From Acidobacteriaceae bacterium (GTDB taxonomy: Bacteria; Acidobacteriota; Terriglobia; Terriglobales; Acidobacteriaceae): a DNA stretch of 33,642 nt. Positions 8,566 through 17,615 of the stretch are shown here, one piece after another. The stretch covers positions 114,987 to 148,628 of the forward strand of contig PLBE01000126.1 of the NCBI GenBank assembly GCA_003134435.1, read 5' to 3'. The notes under the pieces were generated by a model. That model saw only the letters and a program-made list of their open reading frames with translations. It did no database searches and was not told the DNA's origin. The position numbers and the translations under genes were made by a program. How positions within the stretch are numbered: position 1 is the first letter of the stretch; every line of letters starts with the position of its first letter.

Positions 8566-10116
8566 TTGACCACCGGCCACTCCCGGCAATCTCCAACCTG
8601 TCTGATCGCCTGCGTCTTCGCCGCCGCCCTCCTCGCGCCCGGCCACGCACAATCGACTGATCCCCCCGGCAATGCACTGCTGCATGGATATGTCCGCGAC
8701 ACCACCGGCCGCCCGGTTGCAAATGCCGACTTGTTCCTCGCACGCGCAACCTCGCCAAAGCCCTGCGTCGCTTGGGACCAGAACACCCAGGCCGATGTGG
8801 AAGGCCACTACCGCTTTGCTGCGCTTCACGCCGGGACGTACTGCCTGCGCGCACAAATGATCGGATTCGACGAGGCCACCGTCGCCCGCCTAGACCTCGC
8901 CCCGAACGAGACCACAAAGATCGACCTCGTTCTTGCCCCTGCTAGCGCCTCTTTTGTGACCACCCCGTCCGCCGCCAAACCCGCTCCGCCGTCACCCGCA
9001 TTTTTCGACGAACCTCAGTTCACCGTGGCCGGAGTCACCCAAGGCACAAATTCAGGCGGCCACGGTTCCGATACCGTGCTCCGCACCACCGAAGCGCTCG
9101 CCCAGGCGACGGTCAGGTTGAGCAATCCACCTGATCCCTCATCGCAGTCGCCCACCACCGCGACTGAAACTTCTTTGCGGCAGGCACTCGCGGCCCATCC
9201 CGACGATCCCGCACTCCATCATCAACTCGGCGATGTCGAGGCCAAACTCAACCATCCCCTGGACGCGGTCCGCGAGTATCAACGCGCCGCCGAACTTGAT
9301 CCCAGCGAACCCAATCTCTTCGATTGGGGAACCGAGCTCCTGACTCACCGCGCCCTGGAGCCGGCGACCGAAGTCTTTACCCAAGGCCACCGCCTGTTTC
9401 CAAAGTCGCTTCGGATGCTGGTGGCGCTCGGCGTCGCCTGGTACGCCCGCGGCTCTTATGATGAGGCGGCCCAGTGCCTGGGAAACGCCTCCGACCTCGC
9501 TCCTGAAAATCCTACTCCGTATCTCTTCATGGGAAGAATGCAGTCGGTGGAAACCACTCCCTCCCAGGGAACCGTAGAAAGGCTGGCCCGATTCGCGCGC
9601 CTCCAGCCGGAGAACGCCCTGGCAAACTACTACTACGCCGTGGCGCTGTGGAAGCAGCAGCGGCAAGACCCGGCTTCGCCTGACCCACAAGCCGGCCCCG
9701 ACCGCTCACCCCGCGCGGAACCCCTGTTGCTGCAAGCCGTGCGCCTTGATCCCCAGTTTGCCGCCGCCCATCTGCAACTGGGAATTCTCTATGCCGAGCG
9801 CGAAGACTTTCCCCGCGCCATCACCGAGTATCAGAAGGCAATCGCAGGCCGTCCCGAACCAGCCGATCTCGCTGCCGCCAGCCCCACTACCGTCGCTCCC
9901 ACCGCCGTCGCTTCCGAACAAGCCAGCCCCCAATTCGATGAACTGCTGGAAGAAGCGCACTATCGCCTGGCCCACGCCTACCTGCGTACCGGCGACAAAG
10001 CCAAAGCCAAAGAACAACTTCAGCTTCATGACCAGTATTCCAGGAAAACAAAGGAGGATAGCGAACGCCAGCGCCGCCAGATTCAGGAGTTTGTGATTTC
10101 GCTGCGAAAACAATAA
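8566..10116 (+). CDS. Secreted carboxypeptidase-regulatory-like plus TPR protein
   Basis: A 516-residue exported protein. The signal peptide ends near GHA (residue 28). A carboxypeptidase regulatory-like beta-sandwich follows (about 38-125: LLHGYVRDTTGRPVANADL, then EGHYRFAALHAGTYCLRA), a Pro/Thr-rich linker to about 205, then TPRs to the C-terminus, interrupted by an Ala/Pro/Thr-rich insert near 425-455. The start is TTG at 8566, supported by AGGAG at 8552-8556. It is transcribed toward the TonB receptor gene. Proteins of this type are common in Acidobacteriota beside Oar-like receptors, and the same N-terminal fold occurs in that receptor. It is probably a periplasmic or outer-membrane scaffold; its partner is not known. 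Confidence 0.85.
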   Translation: MTTGHSRQSPTCLIACVFAAALLAPGHAQSTDPPGNALLHGYVRDTTGRPVANADLFLARATSPKPCVAWDQNTQADVEGHYRFAALHAGTYCLRAQMIGFDEATVARLDLAPNETTKIDLVLAPASASFVTTPSAAKPAPPSPAFFDEPQFTVAGVTQGTNSGGHGSDTVLRTTEALAQATVRLSNPPDPSSQSPTTATETSLRQALAAHPDDPALHHQLGDVEAKLNHPLDAVREYQRAAELDPSEPNLFDWGTELLTHRALEPATEVFTQGHRLFPKSLRMLVALGVAWYARGSYDEAAQCLGNASDLAPENPTPYLFMGRMQSVETTPSQGTVERLARFARLQPENALANYYYAVALWKQQRQDPASPDPQAGPDRSPRAEPLLLQAVRLDPQFAAAHLQLGILYAEREDFPRAITEYQKAIAGRPEPADLAAASPTTVAPTAVASEQASPQFDELLEEAHYRLAHAYLRTGDKAKAKEQLQLHDQYSRKTKEDSERQRRQIQEFVISLRKQ

Positions 10117-10241
10117 TCCCGCGTCATGAACGCTTTGAAGGCGCGCGGCTTTTCCACTTGCCGAGAAACTAGCGCGGTTTCTCCACTGGCCCCCCCGCCG
10201 TCAAAGCCTTTGACTTACCCGCCATTGGCCACGCCCCACGC

Positions 10242-13200
10242 CTAGAACGTCAGCTTGAGCGCGAACTGCACCAGTCGGGGATTGTTCACCGTCGAATTAA
10301 CCGAGCCAAATCCAGGGGCGCTGATGTCATTCACCGGCAACCCAAACTGCGCGTGATTGAAGAGGTTGAAGAACTCCGCCCGGAAATTCAGGCCCATCCC
10401 CTCCCGAGGCAGGCCGAAGCGCTTGATGATGGAGAAATCGGTGTTGACGAAATCCGGACCCACCACCGGCACACGACTCGCATTCCCCAGTTCGCCCGCC
10501 GCCGCCGGTTGAAAGCAGGATGCGTTAATCCATTGCTGCTGGCTGTGGTTGGCCGCGTATGGATTGCAACCGGCAACCTGGTCAGGCCGGTTATAGTTGT
10601 TCCCGTTTCCGCCGTTATTGAACGCAACTCCGGACTGGTTAAAGCTATCGATCAGCGGGTCGGGAAACCCTGAAGAGATATGTTCGATGAGCGTTACCTG
10701 CCAATTCCCCAGCGCCGCATTGGTCGCGCCGTTCCAGTCACCCCCGAACTTCTTTCCTCGGCCGAACGGCAAGTCGTAAATGACACTGGCCGTGAGGTTA
10801 TTGTTAAGGTTGATCTGCGACAGCGCCCAATCCAGTTTCTGCCAGTTCGGAAGGGGGAAGTAAGGCGCACTCTGCAAGGAACCTAGACCGTCAGTAAGGC
10901 CATTATCGTAGGTGCGCGAATAGGTGTAACTCAGTAGAGTGTAAAGGCCGTACTTCGGCGTCTTAGTCTCGGCTTTGATCTGCAGCGAGTTGTAGGTCGT
11001 GTCACCAAGATCGCCAAACTCTAAAACGGCGTTAAAGTTCGGTACCGTGACAGCTGGTATGTACTGGGAGCCATCCGGGTTGCACCCGATAGTGTAGCCG
11101 GGTGTCCCGCAAGCCGGTCCCACCGTGTTGATGTCATTTCCGAAGATCAGAATGTGATGGCCGCGCGCGCCCGCATACCCAGCCGTCAGCACCACGTTCC
11201 CAGGCAACTGCCGTTCCACGTTCACGTTGAACTGCTGGACACTGCCCAGCTTAAAGTTCGTCGGTTGTGTAAACAGCGTTCCGGTGAATGAAGAAAGCGG
11301 GGGCGGCGTCGGATAGCTGATAAACGCGTTGGAATCGCTGATGCCCGTAGGCGTCTCCGTCGCAGCGCAGGCCGAGGTCGCAAACGCACACCCGGCTGGG
11401 CCAAAAAGATCAGACTCGGCGAAGAAAGGTGGATTCTCCCACAGGCCCTGAGCACCTTGGCTCCAGGCGGAATCGTGGAAGATGCCATAGCCCGCTCGCA
11501 CTACAGTCTTGTCACTGCCCGGCACTTTCCAGACCAGACCGATTCGTGGCTCAAAGGCCTTCCAACTCATCTGTATGCCCGCCGCCGAATTCACTCCATT
11601 TTGATTGGCGACAAGAAGCTGACCCGTAGTGGCGTTGTAGTTTGCCATGCGCCCATGCTCTTCCGAGATGGGAGTCGTCATATCCCACGCCAGGCCCAGA
11701 TTCAAGGTCAGGTCCTTCGTGATTCTCCAGTCATCCTGCGCGAACGGCCGGTAGATCTTCCAGCGGCGGCCCGTGACCGGACCATTAAAGGTCTGATCGT
11801 GTTCGGACAGACCCAATATGCCCAACAGCACATCCGCTTCGGGATTGCCACCTATACTTGCGCTATTCCCGCTGCCATACGGGCAACCGGGACTGCTGCT
11901 GGTGGCCGTGCTGCTACAGTTAAAGCCACTGAAGTTGCCCGCCACACCGGGGATCCAGAATCCATCCTGGAAGGCCTCGGTGCCTACATTCATCTGGTTG
12001 GCCCGCAAGCCTAGCCCCACCCTGAACTCGTGTTTGCCCCGAATCAACTCGAGAGTATCGTTGAACGAGAAGATGTTTGTTCCACCTTGGAACGGAGAGT
12101 AACCGCGATCGCCAATCGACCAGTACCCGCCGAACAGTAGCACGCTGACCAGTCCGCAGCTATACGCCCCGGCCTCGCAAGTGTCGCTGCCGTTGGGGCA
12201 CCCCAGGTTCGCGCCCGGAATTCCAACCCCGCCGATCGTAGCCGAGGCGCAAGTCCCTGTACCCTGCGAACTGATGTAATCGAAAATCCGGTTGTACCCA
12301 AATGTGGCTTGATTGACCGTCGTCGAAGAAAACTGGTGAGTCTCGCCGATGGCGATTTGGCGCCCGTGATTGATAATTCTCTGGTTGCTCCCGAATGCGC
12401 TCGCTTCCGTAAGAAATCCCGGCCCCGCGCCCCCGGGCACGTACGAGCCCGCTTGATCGTAGCTGAACCGGCCAAACACGCTATCGACACTCGATATATT
12501 GTGGTCCAGTTTAACGTCAAACTTGGTCTCGTCCAGCGTGCGCACCGGCTCGTTCACGAAGTTGTAGGAGCAACTCGTACACCCGAAGTTGGCGTTCGGC
12601 ACGGGGTAGAGATTGATCAGCGCTTGCCCCACCGGGCTGGCCACTCCAGTCGCACCAGTCGGGATCTTGGCGCAATTCGTTCCCTGAGCCTGACTTCCGT
12701 CCGCGTTTGCCGGCAACGGATTCCCCGACCCGTCGCACTGGAAGTAGGCGTTTGGAAAGACGTTGGGGTTTGCCGACAACGCGATATTGCTCGGAGTCAC
12801 CACATTTGGATTCACGATGCCGGGAACCGTGTAGGTATTATTCCCGATCGTTACAGAGCCAGAAACCGGGTTGCCAAACGCGTCGTCGCTGAAATCGCCA
12901 TTACGCATCGCGACCGAAGGAACCAGTCCCGTAAATGGAATGCCGTGGCGCTGGTACTTCTGCTCGGCATCAAGAAAAAAGAAAGTCTTGTCCTTTTGGA
13001 TCGGCCCGCCAATCGAGCCCCCAAACTGATTCAAATTGAACTTCTCCGCCTTGCTTGCAAAAAAGCTCTTGGCATCCAGATCCGTGTTGCGCAGAAACTC
13101 GAACAACGACCCGTGGTAGCCATTGGAGCCTGATTTCGTCGTGACCAGCACGGTGGGGCCCGCGCGCGTCCCGTATTCCGCCGTGTAGTTATACGTCAAC

Positions 13201-13889
13201 ACCTTGAATTCCTCGATGTCATCAATCGAAGAAAAAATCCCGATTCCCCCGGCCGTCAACTCGTTGTTGTCGACTCCGTCCAGAAGCCAATCGGTGCTGT
13301 TCGGTCGCGATCCGCCGACGGACAAAGAGAACGAGCCGCGCGCGGCCACTTCGCTGTCAGCGCCGCCGACAAAAAAACTGCCCGGATTCGTCTCCTGCGT
13401 GGCGCCCGGCGTCAGGCTTGCCAGTTGAACAAAATCCCGTCCGTTCAACGGCAGTTGCGCCACTTCCTGCGCCGTGATCACCTGGCCGAGCGATGGGTTC
13501 GTGGTTTCAATGACTACTTCACTGGCGTTCACTTCAACCGTCGAAGTCACCGCCGCCGGGTTGAGCGTGAAATCGATCTCGAGCGCTTCGTTGACTTGCA
13601 GCCGAACATTCTTCTGCTCGGCGGTCTGGAAACCCTGCGAGGCTACTCGGATCGTGTAGAACGCCACCGGCAGCAGCGGCACCAGATAGTGCCCCGAGTC
13701 GTCAGTCTTCGCTTCGCGCGTCAGACCCGTGCCCTGCGAGCTCACTGTCACCGTCGCCCCGGCGATCACTGACCCGGTCTTATCCGCAACCGTCCCCGAA
13801 AGACTGCCGTTTGCCTGGCCATACAGAAGTTGACAGAACGCAAACCCGAAACTCAGTACCGCCACCAGCAGCGCTTTTCTCTTCAGCAT
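10242..13889 (-). CDS. TonB-dependent outer-membrane receptor, Oar-like, with carboxypeptidase-regulatory N-terminus
   Basis: A 1215-residue outer-membrane transporter. A signal peptide ends near GQA (residue 26). A carboxypeptidase regulatory-like domain (about 27-112) begins GSLSGTVADKTGSVIAGATV, a plug domain follows (QLPLNGRDFVQLASLTPGA, then WLLDGVDNNEL), and the rest is a large beta barrel ending in FALKLTF with the C-terminal Phe typical of Bam-dependent proteins. ATG at 13889 has AAGGTG about seven bases upstream, and a strong sigma70-type promoter lies 118 bases further up. It stands alone between nucleoside hydrolase genes, so it may bring nucleosides or larger ligands into the periplasm, but the many receptors of this type in Acidobacteriota have mostly unknown ligands. 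Family call is very secure. Confidence 0.95.
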   Translation of the reverse strand: MLKRKALLVAVLSFGFAFCQLLYGQANGSLSGTVADKTGSVIAGATVTVSSQGTGLTREAKTDDSGHYLVPLLPVAFYTIRVASQGFQTAEQKNVRLQVNEALEIDFTLNPAAVTSTVEVNASEVVIETTNPSLGQVITAQEVAQLPLNGRDFVQLASLTPGATQETNPGSFFVGGADSEVAARGSFSLSVGGSRPNSTDWLLDGVDNNELTAGGIGIFSSIDDIEEFKVLTYNYTAEYGTRAGPTVLVTTKSGSNGYHGSLFEFLRNTDLDAKSFFASKAEKFNLNQFGGSIGGPIQKDKTFFFLDAEQKYQRHGIPFTGLVPSVAMRNGDFSDDAFGNPVSGSVTIGNNTYTVPGIVNPNVVTPSNIALSANPNVFPNAYFQCDGSGNPLPANADGSQAQGTNCAKIPTGATGVASPVGQALINLYPVPNANFGCTSCSYNFVNEPVRTLDETKFDVKLDHNISSVDSVFGRFSYDQAGSYVPGGAGPGFLTEASAFGSNQRIINHGRQIAIGETHQFSSTTVNQATFGYNRIFDYISSQGTGTCASATIGGVGIPGANLGCPNGSDTCEAGAYSCGLVSVLLFGGYWSIGDRGYSPFQGGTNIFSFNDTLELIRGKHEFRVGLGLRANQMNVGTEAFQDGFWIPGVAGNFSGFNCSSTATSSSPGCPYGSGNSASIGGNPEADVLLGILGLSEHDQTFNGPVTGRRWKIYRPFAQDDWRITKDLTLNLGLAWDMTTPISEEHGRMANYNATTGQLLVANQNGVNSAAGIQMSWKAFEPRIGLVWKVPGSDKTVVRAGYGIFHDSAWSQGAQGLWENPPFFAESDLFGPAGCAFATSACAATETPTGISDSNAFISYPTPPPLSSFTGTLFTQPTNFKLGSVQQFNVNVERQLPGNVVLTAGYAGARGHHILIFGNDINTVGPACGTPGYTIGCNPDGSQYIPAVTVPNFNAVLEFGDLGDTTYNSLQIKAETKTPKYGLYTLLSYTYSRTYDNGLTDGLGSLQSAPYFPLPNWQKLDWALSQINLNNNLTASVIYDLPFGRGKKFGGDWNGATNAALGNWQVTLIEHISSGFPDPLIDSFNQSGVAFNNGGNGNNYNRPDQVAGCNPYAANHSQQQWINASCFQPAAAGELGNASRVPVVGPDFVNTDFSIIKRFGLPREGMGLNFRAEFFNLFNHAQFGLPVNDISAPGFGSVNSTVNNPRLVQFALKLTF

Positions 13890-14006
13890 CGGTTTTCACC
13901 TTTGACGGCCGCTCGTCTCCCTTTGTTCCAACGAAAGCGAGCGGTGATTGGGACCGACATCCTCGCGGCTCAAACGTGGAGCGTCCCTTTTTTAATGCGA
14001 TGCGCC

Positions 14007-14035
14007 ATATAAATAGATTAGAAATGCAAAGTCAA
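14007..14035 (-). promoter_or_regulatory. Sigma70-type promoter of the TonB receptor gene
   Basis: On the minus strand, TTGACT (14035-14030) and TTATAT (14012-14007) are separated by exactly 17 bases. The region is AT-rich compared with its surroundings. Transcription would start near 14000, giving a leader of about 110 bases before the ATG at 13889. The rest of the 296-base gap 13890-14185 shows nothing further. Confidence 0.7.
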
Positions 14036-14185
14036 GAGTTTTGTTCCCCATGGCGCCGTTTCTCACGGAAACTCCGCGAATTCAGTTTTTCATAACGTCT
14101 ATGCTTTCTCGGATCCTCACAAACCTGCGGAAAAACCAGCGCGGTGGCTGGGCTCTGCCGCCGCTCTGAAATCAAACCCCGTCCC

Positions 14186-15181
14186 TCAGCCAATCGCTCG
14201 AGCCACCAGCGCGATTCCCAGACAATAAAATACGAACATCAATCCCAGATACATCCGCGCCTTTCCCGGAGCGCCCGCAAATTCCTTCCAGGCTAGAACT
14301 CCCCACAACGCCGCCACCATAGGCGCCGATTGTCCAATCGCGTACGAAATCGCCACCCCCGTAAAACTAGCTGCCACCAGGTTGAACACCATCCCCGTGC
14401 CCCAGATGAATCCGCCCAACAACCCCAGCGCATGGGCAGACGCGGGTGCGCTGAAAAAGCCGCTGAACTTCACCGGCTCGCCCACCAGCGGATGCTTCAT
14501 GAAATAGACGTTCCATACCAGACAAGAGAGCAGCGCCCCAAACGTCAGAAATATCGCCGCCGCATACGGACCGAGACTGCCCTGCATCACGCCGTTCACC
14601 TCGTGCGGCATCGCCCGCGTCATAAACGGAGCCCACAACCCCATCAGGACGCCCGACACTATGCAGACCGTGATGCTCTTCTTCGAGGTCGAGCGACTCG
14701 CGGCGGCCAGCGCGCTATAAGCTCTGCCGTCCAGAATCACGGCAACGACCGCGCATAGCACGCCCGCAGCCAGCAGTGCGGCGTTGCCTTGCGGATGCTG
14801 CACGTAGCTCGTGATAACGCCCACCACCAGTGCGATTCCAATCGAAACCGGAAAGGCGATCGCCAGCCCCGCCATATCGATGGCCGCCACCAGCAACAAA
14901 TTCGCCAGATTGAAAATCGCCCCTCCCACCATGGCAAGAATGATGTCGCTGCTGTTGGCCGCGTGCAGGTTGCTGGGCAGGTCGGAACCGTCGTGGCTGG
15001 TGATGCCCATGGTGTGTCCCAGGATCAGCGCGATCAGAAAAATACCAATCGCATAGTCCCAATAGAACAACTCGAAACGATAGTTCTTAACGCCCTTGTA
15101 AGTATTGGCCCATGAGCCCCAGCAGATGGCGCTCGCGATCATCATGAAGAGTGCAATACCCAGAGTATGGGGTGTGTACAT
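14186..15181 (-). CDS. DMT-superfamily permease, GRP sugar / ureide-permease-like
   Basis: A 331-residue integral membrane protein with about ten hydrophobic helices and no signal peptide. The N-terminal block SAICWGSWANTYKG, then RFELFYWDYAIG, resembles the bacterial branch of the glucose/ribose porter and ureide permease group of the drug/metabolite superfamily. Plant members carry allantoin and uracil; bacterial GRP members carry sugars. ATG at 15181 is preceded by GAAGGAG six bases upstream. It lies 53 bases after the exported nucleoside hydrolase gene on the same strand, so the two are probably one operon. Inference: it imports the ribose or free base released outside the cytoplasm. Membrane family good, substrate inferred. 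Confidence 0.8.
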   Translation of the reverse strand: MYTPHTLGIALFMMIASAICWGSWANTYKGVKNYRFELFYWDYAIGIFLIALILGHTMGITSHDGSDLPSNLHAANSSDIILAMVGGAIFNLANLLLVAAIDMAGLAIAFPVSIGIALVVGVITSYVQHPQGNAALLAAGVLCAVVAVILDGRAYSALAAASRSTSKKSITVCIVSGVLMGLWAPFMTRAMPHEVNGVMQGSLGPYAAAIFLTFGALLSCLVWNVYFMKHPLVGEPVKFSGFFSAPASAHALGLLGGFIWGTGMVFNLVAASFTGVAISYAIGQSAPMVAALWGVLAWKEFAGAPGKARMYLGLMFVFYCLGIALVARAIG

Positions 15182-15234
15182 TCATTGCTCCTTCGTTGCT
15201 CCTGCCAGCTTCCCGACCTCGGAACCAGTCAGTT

Positions 15235-16323
15235 CTACTTGCTGCGAATTCTCGAGACGAACAGTTGCAGAAAACGGTCCGCGTCCACTTCGACGCAAAC
15301 CTTCGCGTTGGGCTCGACCTTGTCCACTCCCTCAATCACGTAGCGGTCGCCATGCAGCACGTTGCGTTCGACCGCGCCATGGCGATTGGCGACCGTTTCG
15401 CCGCGCGTGAACTCGCCTCGGGTCTCGACATCGACGTGCATAGCCGGAGCCTTCACCAGCGTTGCGTCAATCGCCACGCCCACCGCCAACGGATCATACA
15501 TGGGTGTGCCGTCGAAACCGAATTGCGCCGATAAATCAATCAGGTAGTGCGCCACTGCATAGATAAAATCATTCACCGGACCGTGCGTCTGGCCCAGTCG
15601 TTCGAGGTACTTTGCCGAAAGCAACGTCTTATCGCCAACATCCAGTCCGACCATGGTCAGCGGCCATCCCGCCCGAAATACGATCTGCGCCGCTTCCGGA
15701 TCGTTGTAGATGTTCGCTTCCGCCGACGCGTTCACGTTGCCGCCGCTGATCGAACCGCCCATCAGGATCACTTCCTTCACCAGCCCCACGATCGACGGAT
15801 CCTTCTCCACCGCCAGCGCGATGTTGGTCAGCGGACCGACCGGAACCAGCGTAATCTCATGCGGCGCGGCGTGCACCATTTCGATGATCAAATCAGGCCC
15901 GTAGCGCCCGTCAACCTTGCACTTGCTCGGTGGCAATTCCACGTTGGCCAATCCGTTCTTCCCGTGCCAGAACTCCGCCGTAATCAACTTCTGAATCAGG
16001 GGATGCTGTGCTCCACCCGCGACCGGAATGTCGCAACGGTCTGCCAGTGACACCATGCGCAGCGCGTTTTCCAGTCCCTGCTGGGCCGTCACGTTGCCCG
16101 GCACCACTGTAACCGCGCGAACGTCCAGTTCCGGCGAGTTCAGCGCCAGCATCAGCGCCATGGCGTCGTCGGAACCCGGATCGGTATCAAGAATAATTTT
16201 CTTGCCCGCCCCGAACGCCGGCATCGTCACCGCCATTAGGCAAATTACGCAGAGGAACCACCAACCAGACACGGAAATCGCAGACTTTTGACGGCTTCGA
16301 AAACTCTCACTCGGATGGCGCAA
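15235..16323 (-). CDS. Exported nucleoside hydrolase, canonical active site
   Basis: Hydrolyses the N-glycosidic bond of ribonucleosides to base plus ribose. The 362-residue product has an N-terminal signal peptide (an Arg/Lys-rich start, hydrophobic core about 19-35, cleavage near FGA at 37-39), so it acts in the periplasm or outside. The calcium/catalytic motif DTDPGSDD is intact at 46-53, as are VGPLTNIALA, the substrate-binding block NIYNDPEAA, and MYDPLAV with the late Asp. The start is TTG at 16323, chosen because GGAGG lies six bases upstream and it gives a complete signal peptide. A TTGACA promoter lies further up. It is first in an operon with the DMT permease and divergent from deoC. 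Exported members are less usual than cytosolic RihA/B/C. Confidence 0.93.
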   Translation of the reverse strand: MRHPSESFRSRQKSAISVSGWWFLCVICLMAVTMPAFGAGKKIILDTDPGSDDAMALMLALNSPELDVRAVTVVPGNVTAQQGLENALRMVSLADRCDIPVAGGAQHPLIQKLITAEFWHGKNGLANVELPPSKCKVDGRYGPDLIIEMVHAAPHEITLVPVGPLTNIALAVEKDPSIVGLVKEVILMGGSISGGNVNASAEANIYNDPEAAQIVFRAGWPLTMVGLDVGDKTLLSAKYLERLGQTHGPVNDFIYAVAHYLIDLSAQFGFDGTPMYDPLAVGVAIDATLVKAPAMHVDVETRGEFTRGETVANRHGAVERNVLHGDRYVIEGVDKVEPNAKVCVEVDADRFLQLFVSRIRSK

Positions 16324-16329
16324 AATCTA

Positions 16330-16334
16330 CCTCC
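16330..16334 (-). promoter_or_regulatory. Ribosome binding site deciding the TTG start at 16323
   Basis: GGAGG on the minus strand, six bases before TTG at 16323. The only nearby alternative, an internal GTG, would leave a signal peptide without its basic N-region. Confidence 0.7.
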
Positions 16335-16368
16335 AGATGCCGGCTTGCAGACTTTAGGAATCGCGCCG

Positions 16369-16397
16369 AGCCTAGCCGCGCCACGTCCCACTGTCAA
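16369..16397 (-). promoter_or_regulatory. Sigma70-type promoter of the nucleoside hydrolase-permease operon
   Basis: A perfect TTGACA (16397-16392, minus strand), a 17-base spacer, and TAGGCT (16374-16369) as a weaker -10. Transcription would start near 16362, about 38 bases before the TTG start. In the same 243-base divergent gap a plus-strand TACAAT lies near 16449 and could serve deoC, but without a clear -35. Confidence 0.6.
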
Positions 16398-16566
16398 GCC
16401 AAAACCCGCGTCTCGAAACCAGGATGCATCTTCCTTCGCATCTGCCGTACAATCGAACCGCGAAGCACAGGCCGCGCACGATTCGATCTCGTTCGCTCCC
16501 GCGAAATGCACTAGGATGAAGCGGAGCCCGCCCGTCTCGCCAGCAGCCTATCCCGCGGAGTTCCCG

Positions 16567-17601
16567 ATGCCGGTCGAACACGATCCGTCGCGCCACCTGA
16601 ACCGTCCACACGCGCACGCAGGCATCCCGATCCCTTCCCTCTCCGGCCAGCCTTTGCTGCCCAATACCGGCATCCCTTTAAATCTCGATTGGGTCCGCGA
16701 GGCGCGCGTCAACACCAGCGCCGTCGAGCGCCGCGCTCAATCCCAGGTCGCCCGCCGCTCCGTCAAGAAAGAATGGCAGGCGGCCTGGCTTCTGCGAGCC
16801 ATCACTTGCATGGACCTGACCACCCTTTCCGGCGACGACACCGACGAGCGCGTACGCCGCTTGTGCGCCAAGGGCCGGCATCCCATTCAGCCCGAAATCG
16901 AAAAGAAATTGGGCATCGAAGACTTGCAAATCAAGGTCGCCGCCATCTGCGTCTACCACACTTTTGTGGAAACCGCGCTGCACGCGCTCCAAGGCAGCGG
17001 AGTGCACGTCGCCGCCGTATCCACCGGTTTTCCCGCAGGTCTGTCGCCGCTGGCCGAGCGCGTCAACGAAATTCGCCGCTCGGTCGAGGCCGGCGCCCAC
17101 GAGATTGACGTCGTCATTACCAGGGCGTACGTTTTCGGAGGCCGCTGGCAAGCACTCTACGACGAAATCTCCGCCTTCAGGCAAGCCTGCGGACCGGCGC
17201 ACATGAAAGTCATCCTCGGCACCGGCGACCTGCTCACCCTCCGCAACGTCGCCCGCGCCAGCCTCGTCGCCATGATGGCCGGCGCCGATTTCATCAAAAC
17301 GTCCACCGGGAAAGAGCCCACCAACGCAACTCTGCCGGTGGGCTTGGTGATGACGCGCTGCATTCGCGAGTACGCGCAGCAGACGGGGATGGCGGTGGGA
17401 TTTAAGCCGGCAGGCGGAATCCGTACAGCGAAGCAGTCGATTGATTGGCTGGCGATGATCAAAGAAGAACTGGGCGAGTCGTGGTTGCGGAAGGAGATGT
17501 TCCGCTTCGGAGCCAGCGGCTTGCTGGGAGACATCGAGCGGCAACTGGAGCATCATGCCACCGGACGGTATTCGGCCGAGTATCGGCATCCGTTGGCGTG
17601 A
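16567..17601 (+). CDS. deoC: Deoxyribose-phosphate aldolase, eukaryote-like long form
   Basis: Class I aldolase that splits 2-deoxyribose-5-phosphate into glyceraldehyde-3-phosphate and acetaldehyde, the last sugar step of deoxynucleoside breakdown. The 344-residue product resembles the long (human DERA-type) form: AITCMDLTTLSGDDT at 78-92, EIDVVI at 179-184, the Schiff-base Lys244 in DFIKTSTGKEPT, and VGFKPAGGIR at 277-286 with the second catalytic Lys280. ATG at 16567 is chosen for GGAG six bases upstream; the frame is open to 16288, but that region is low-complexity and runs into the divergent gene's leader. The downstream aldehyde dehydrogenase can oxidise the acetaldehyde. Function very secure, start fairly sure. 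Confidence 0.94.
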   Translation: MPVEHDPSRHLNRPHAHAGIPIPSLSGQPLLPNTGIPLNLDWVREARVNTSAVERRAQSQVARRSVKKEWQAAWLLRAITCMDLTTLSGDDTDERVRRLCAKGRHPIQPEIEKKLGIEDLQIKVAAICVYHTFVETALHALQGSGVHVAAVSTGFPAGLSPLAERVNEIRRSVEAGAHEIDVVITRAYVFGGRWQALYDEISAFRQACGPAHMKVILGTGDLLTLRNVARASLVAMMAGADFIKTSTGKEPTNATLPVGLVMTRCIREYAQQTGMAVGFKPAGGIRTAKQSIDWLAMIKEELGESWLRKEMFRFGASGLLGDIERQLEHHATGRYSAEYRHPLA

Positions 17602-17615
17602 TTGCGAGAAGTCTG

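Noticed and set aside
10353-13772. Several long plus-strand frames opposite the TonB receptor gene
   Set aside because: Arg/His/Pro-rich mirror frames of a well-supported gene; no family similarity.
16288-16566. Upstream extension of deoC by 93 codons
   Set aside because: Low-complexity, overlaps the leader and promoter of the divergent hydrolase gene, and the internal ATG at 16567 has a better Shine-Dalgarno and gives the normal family length.
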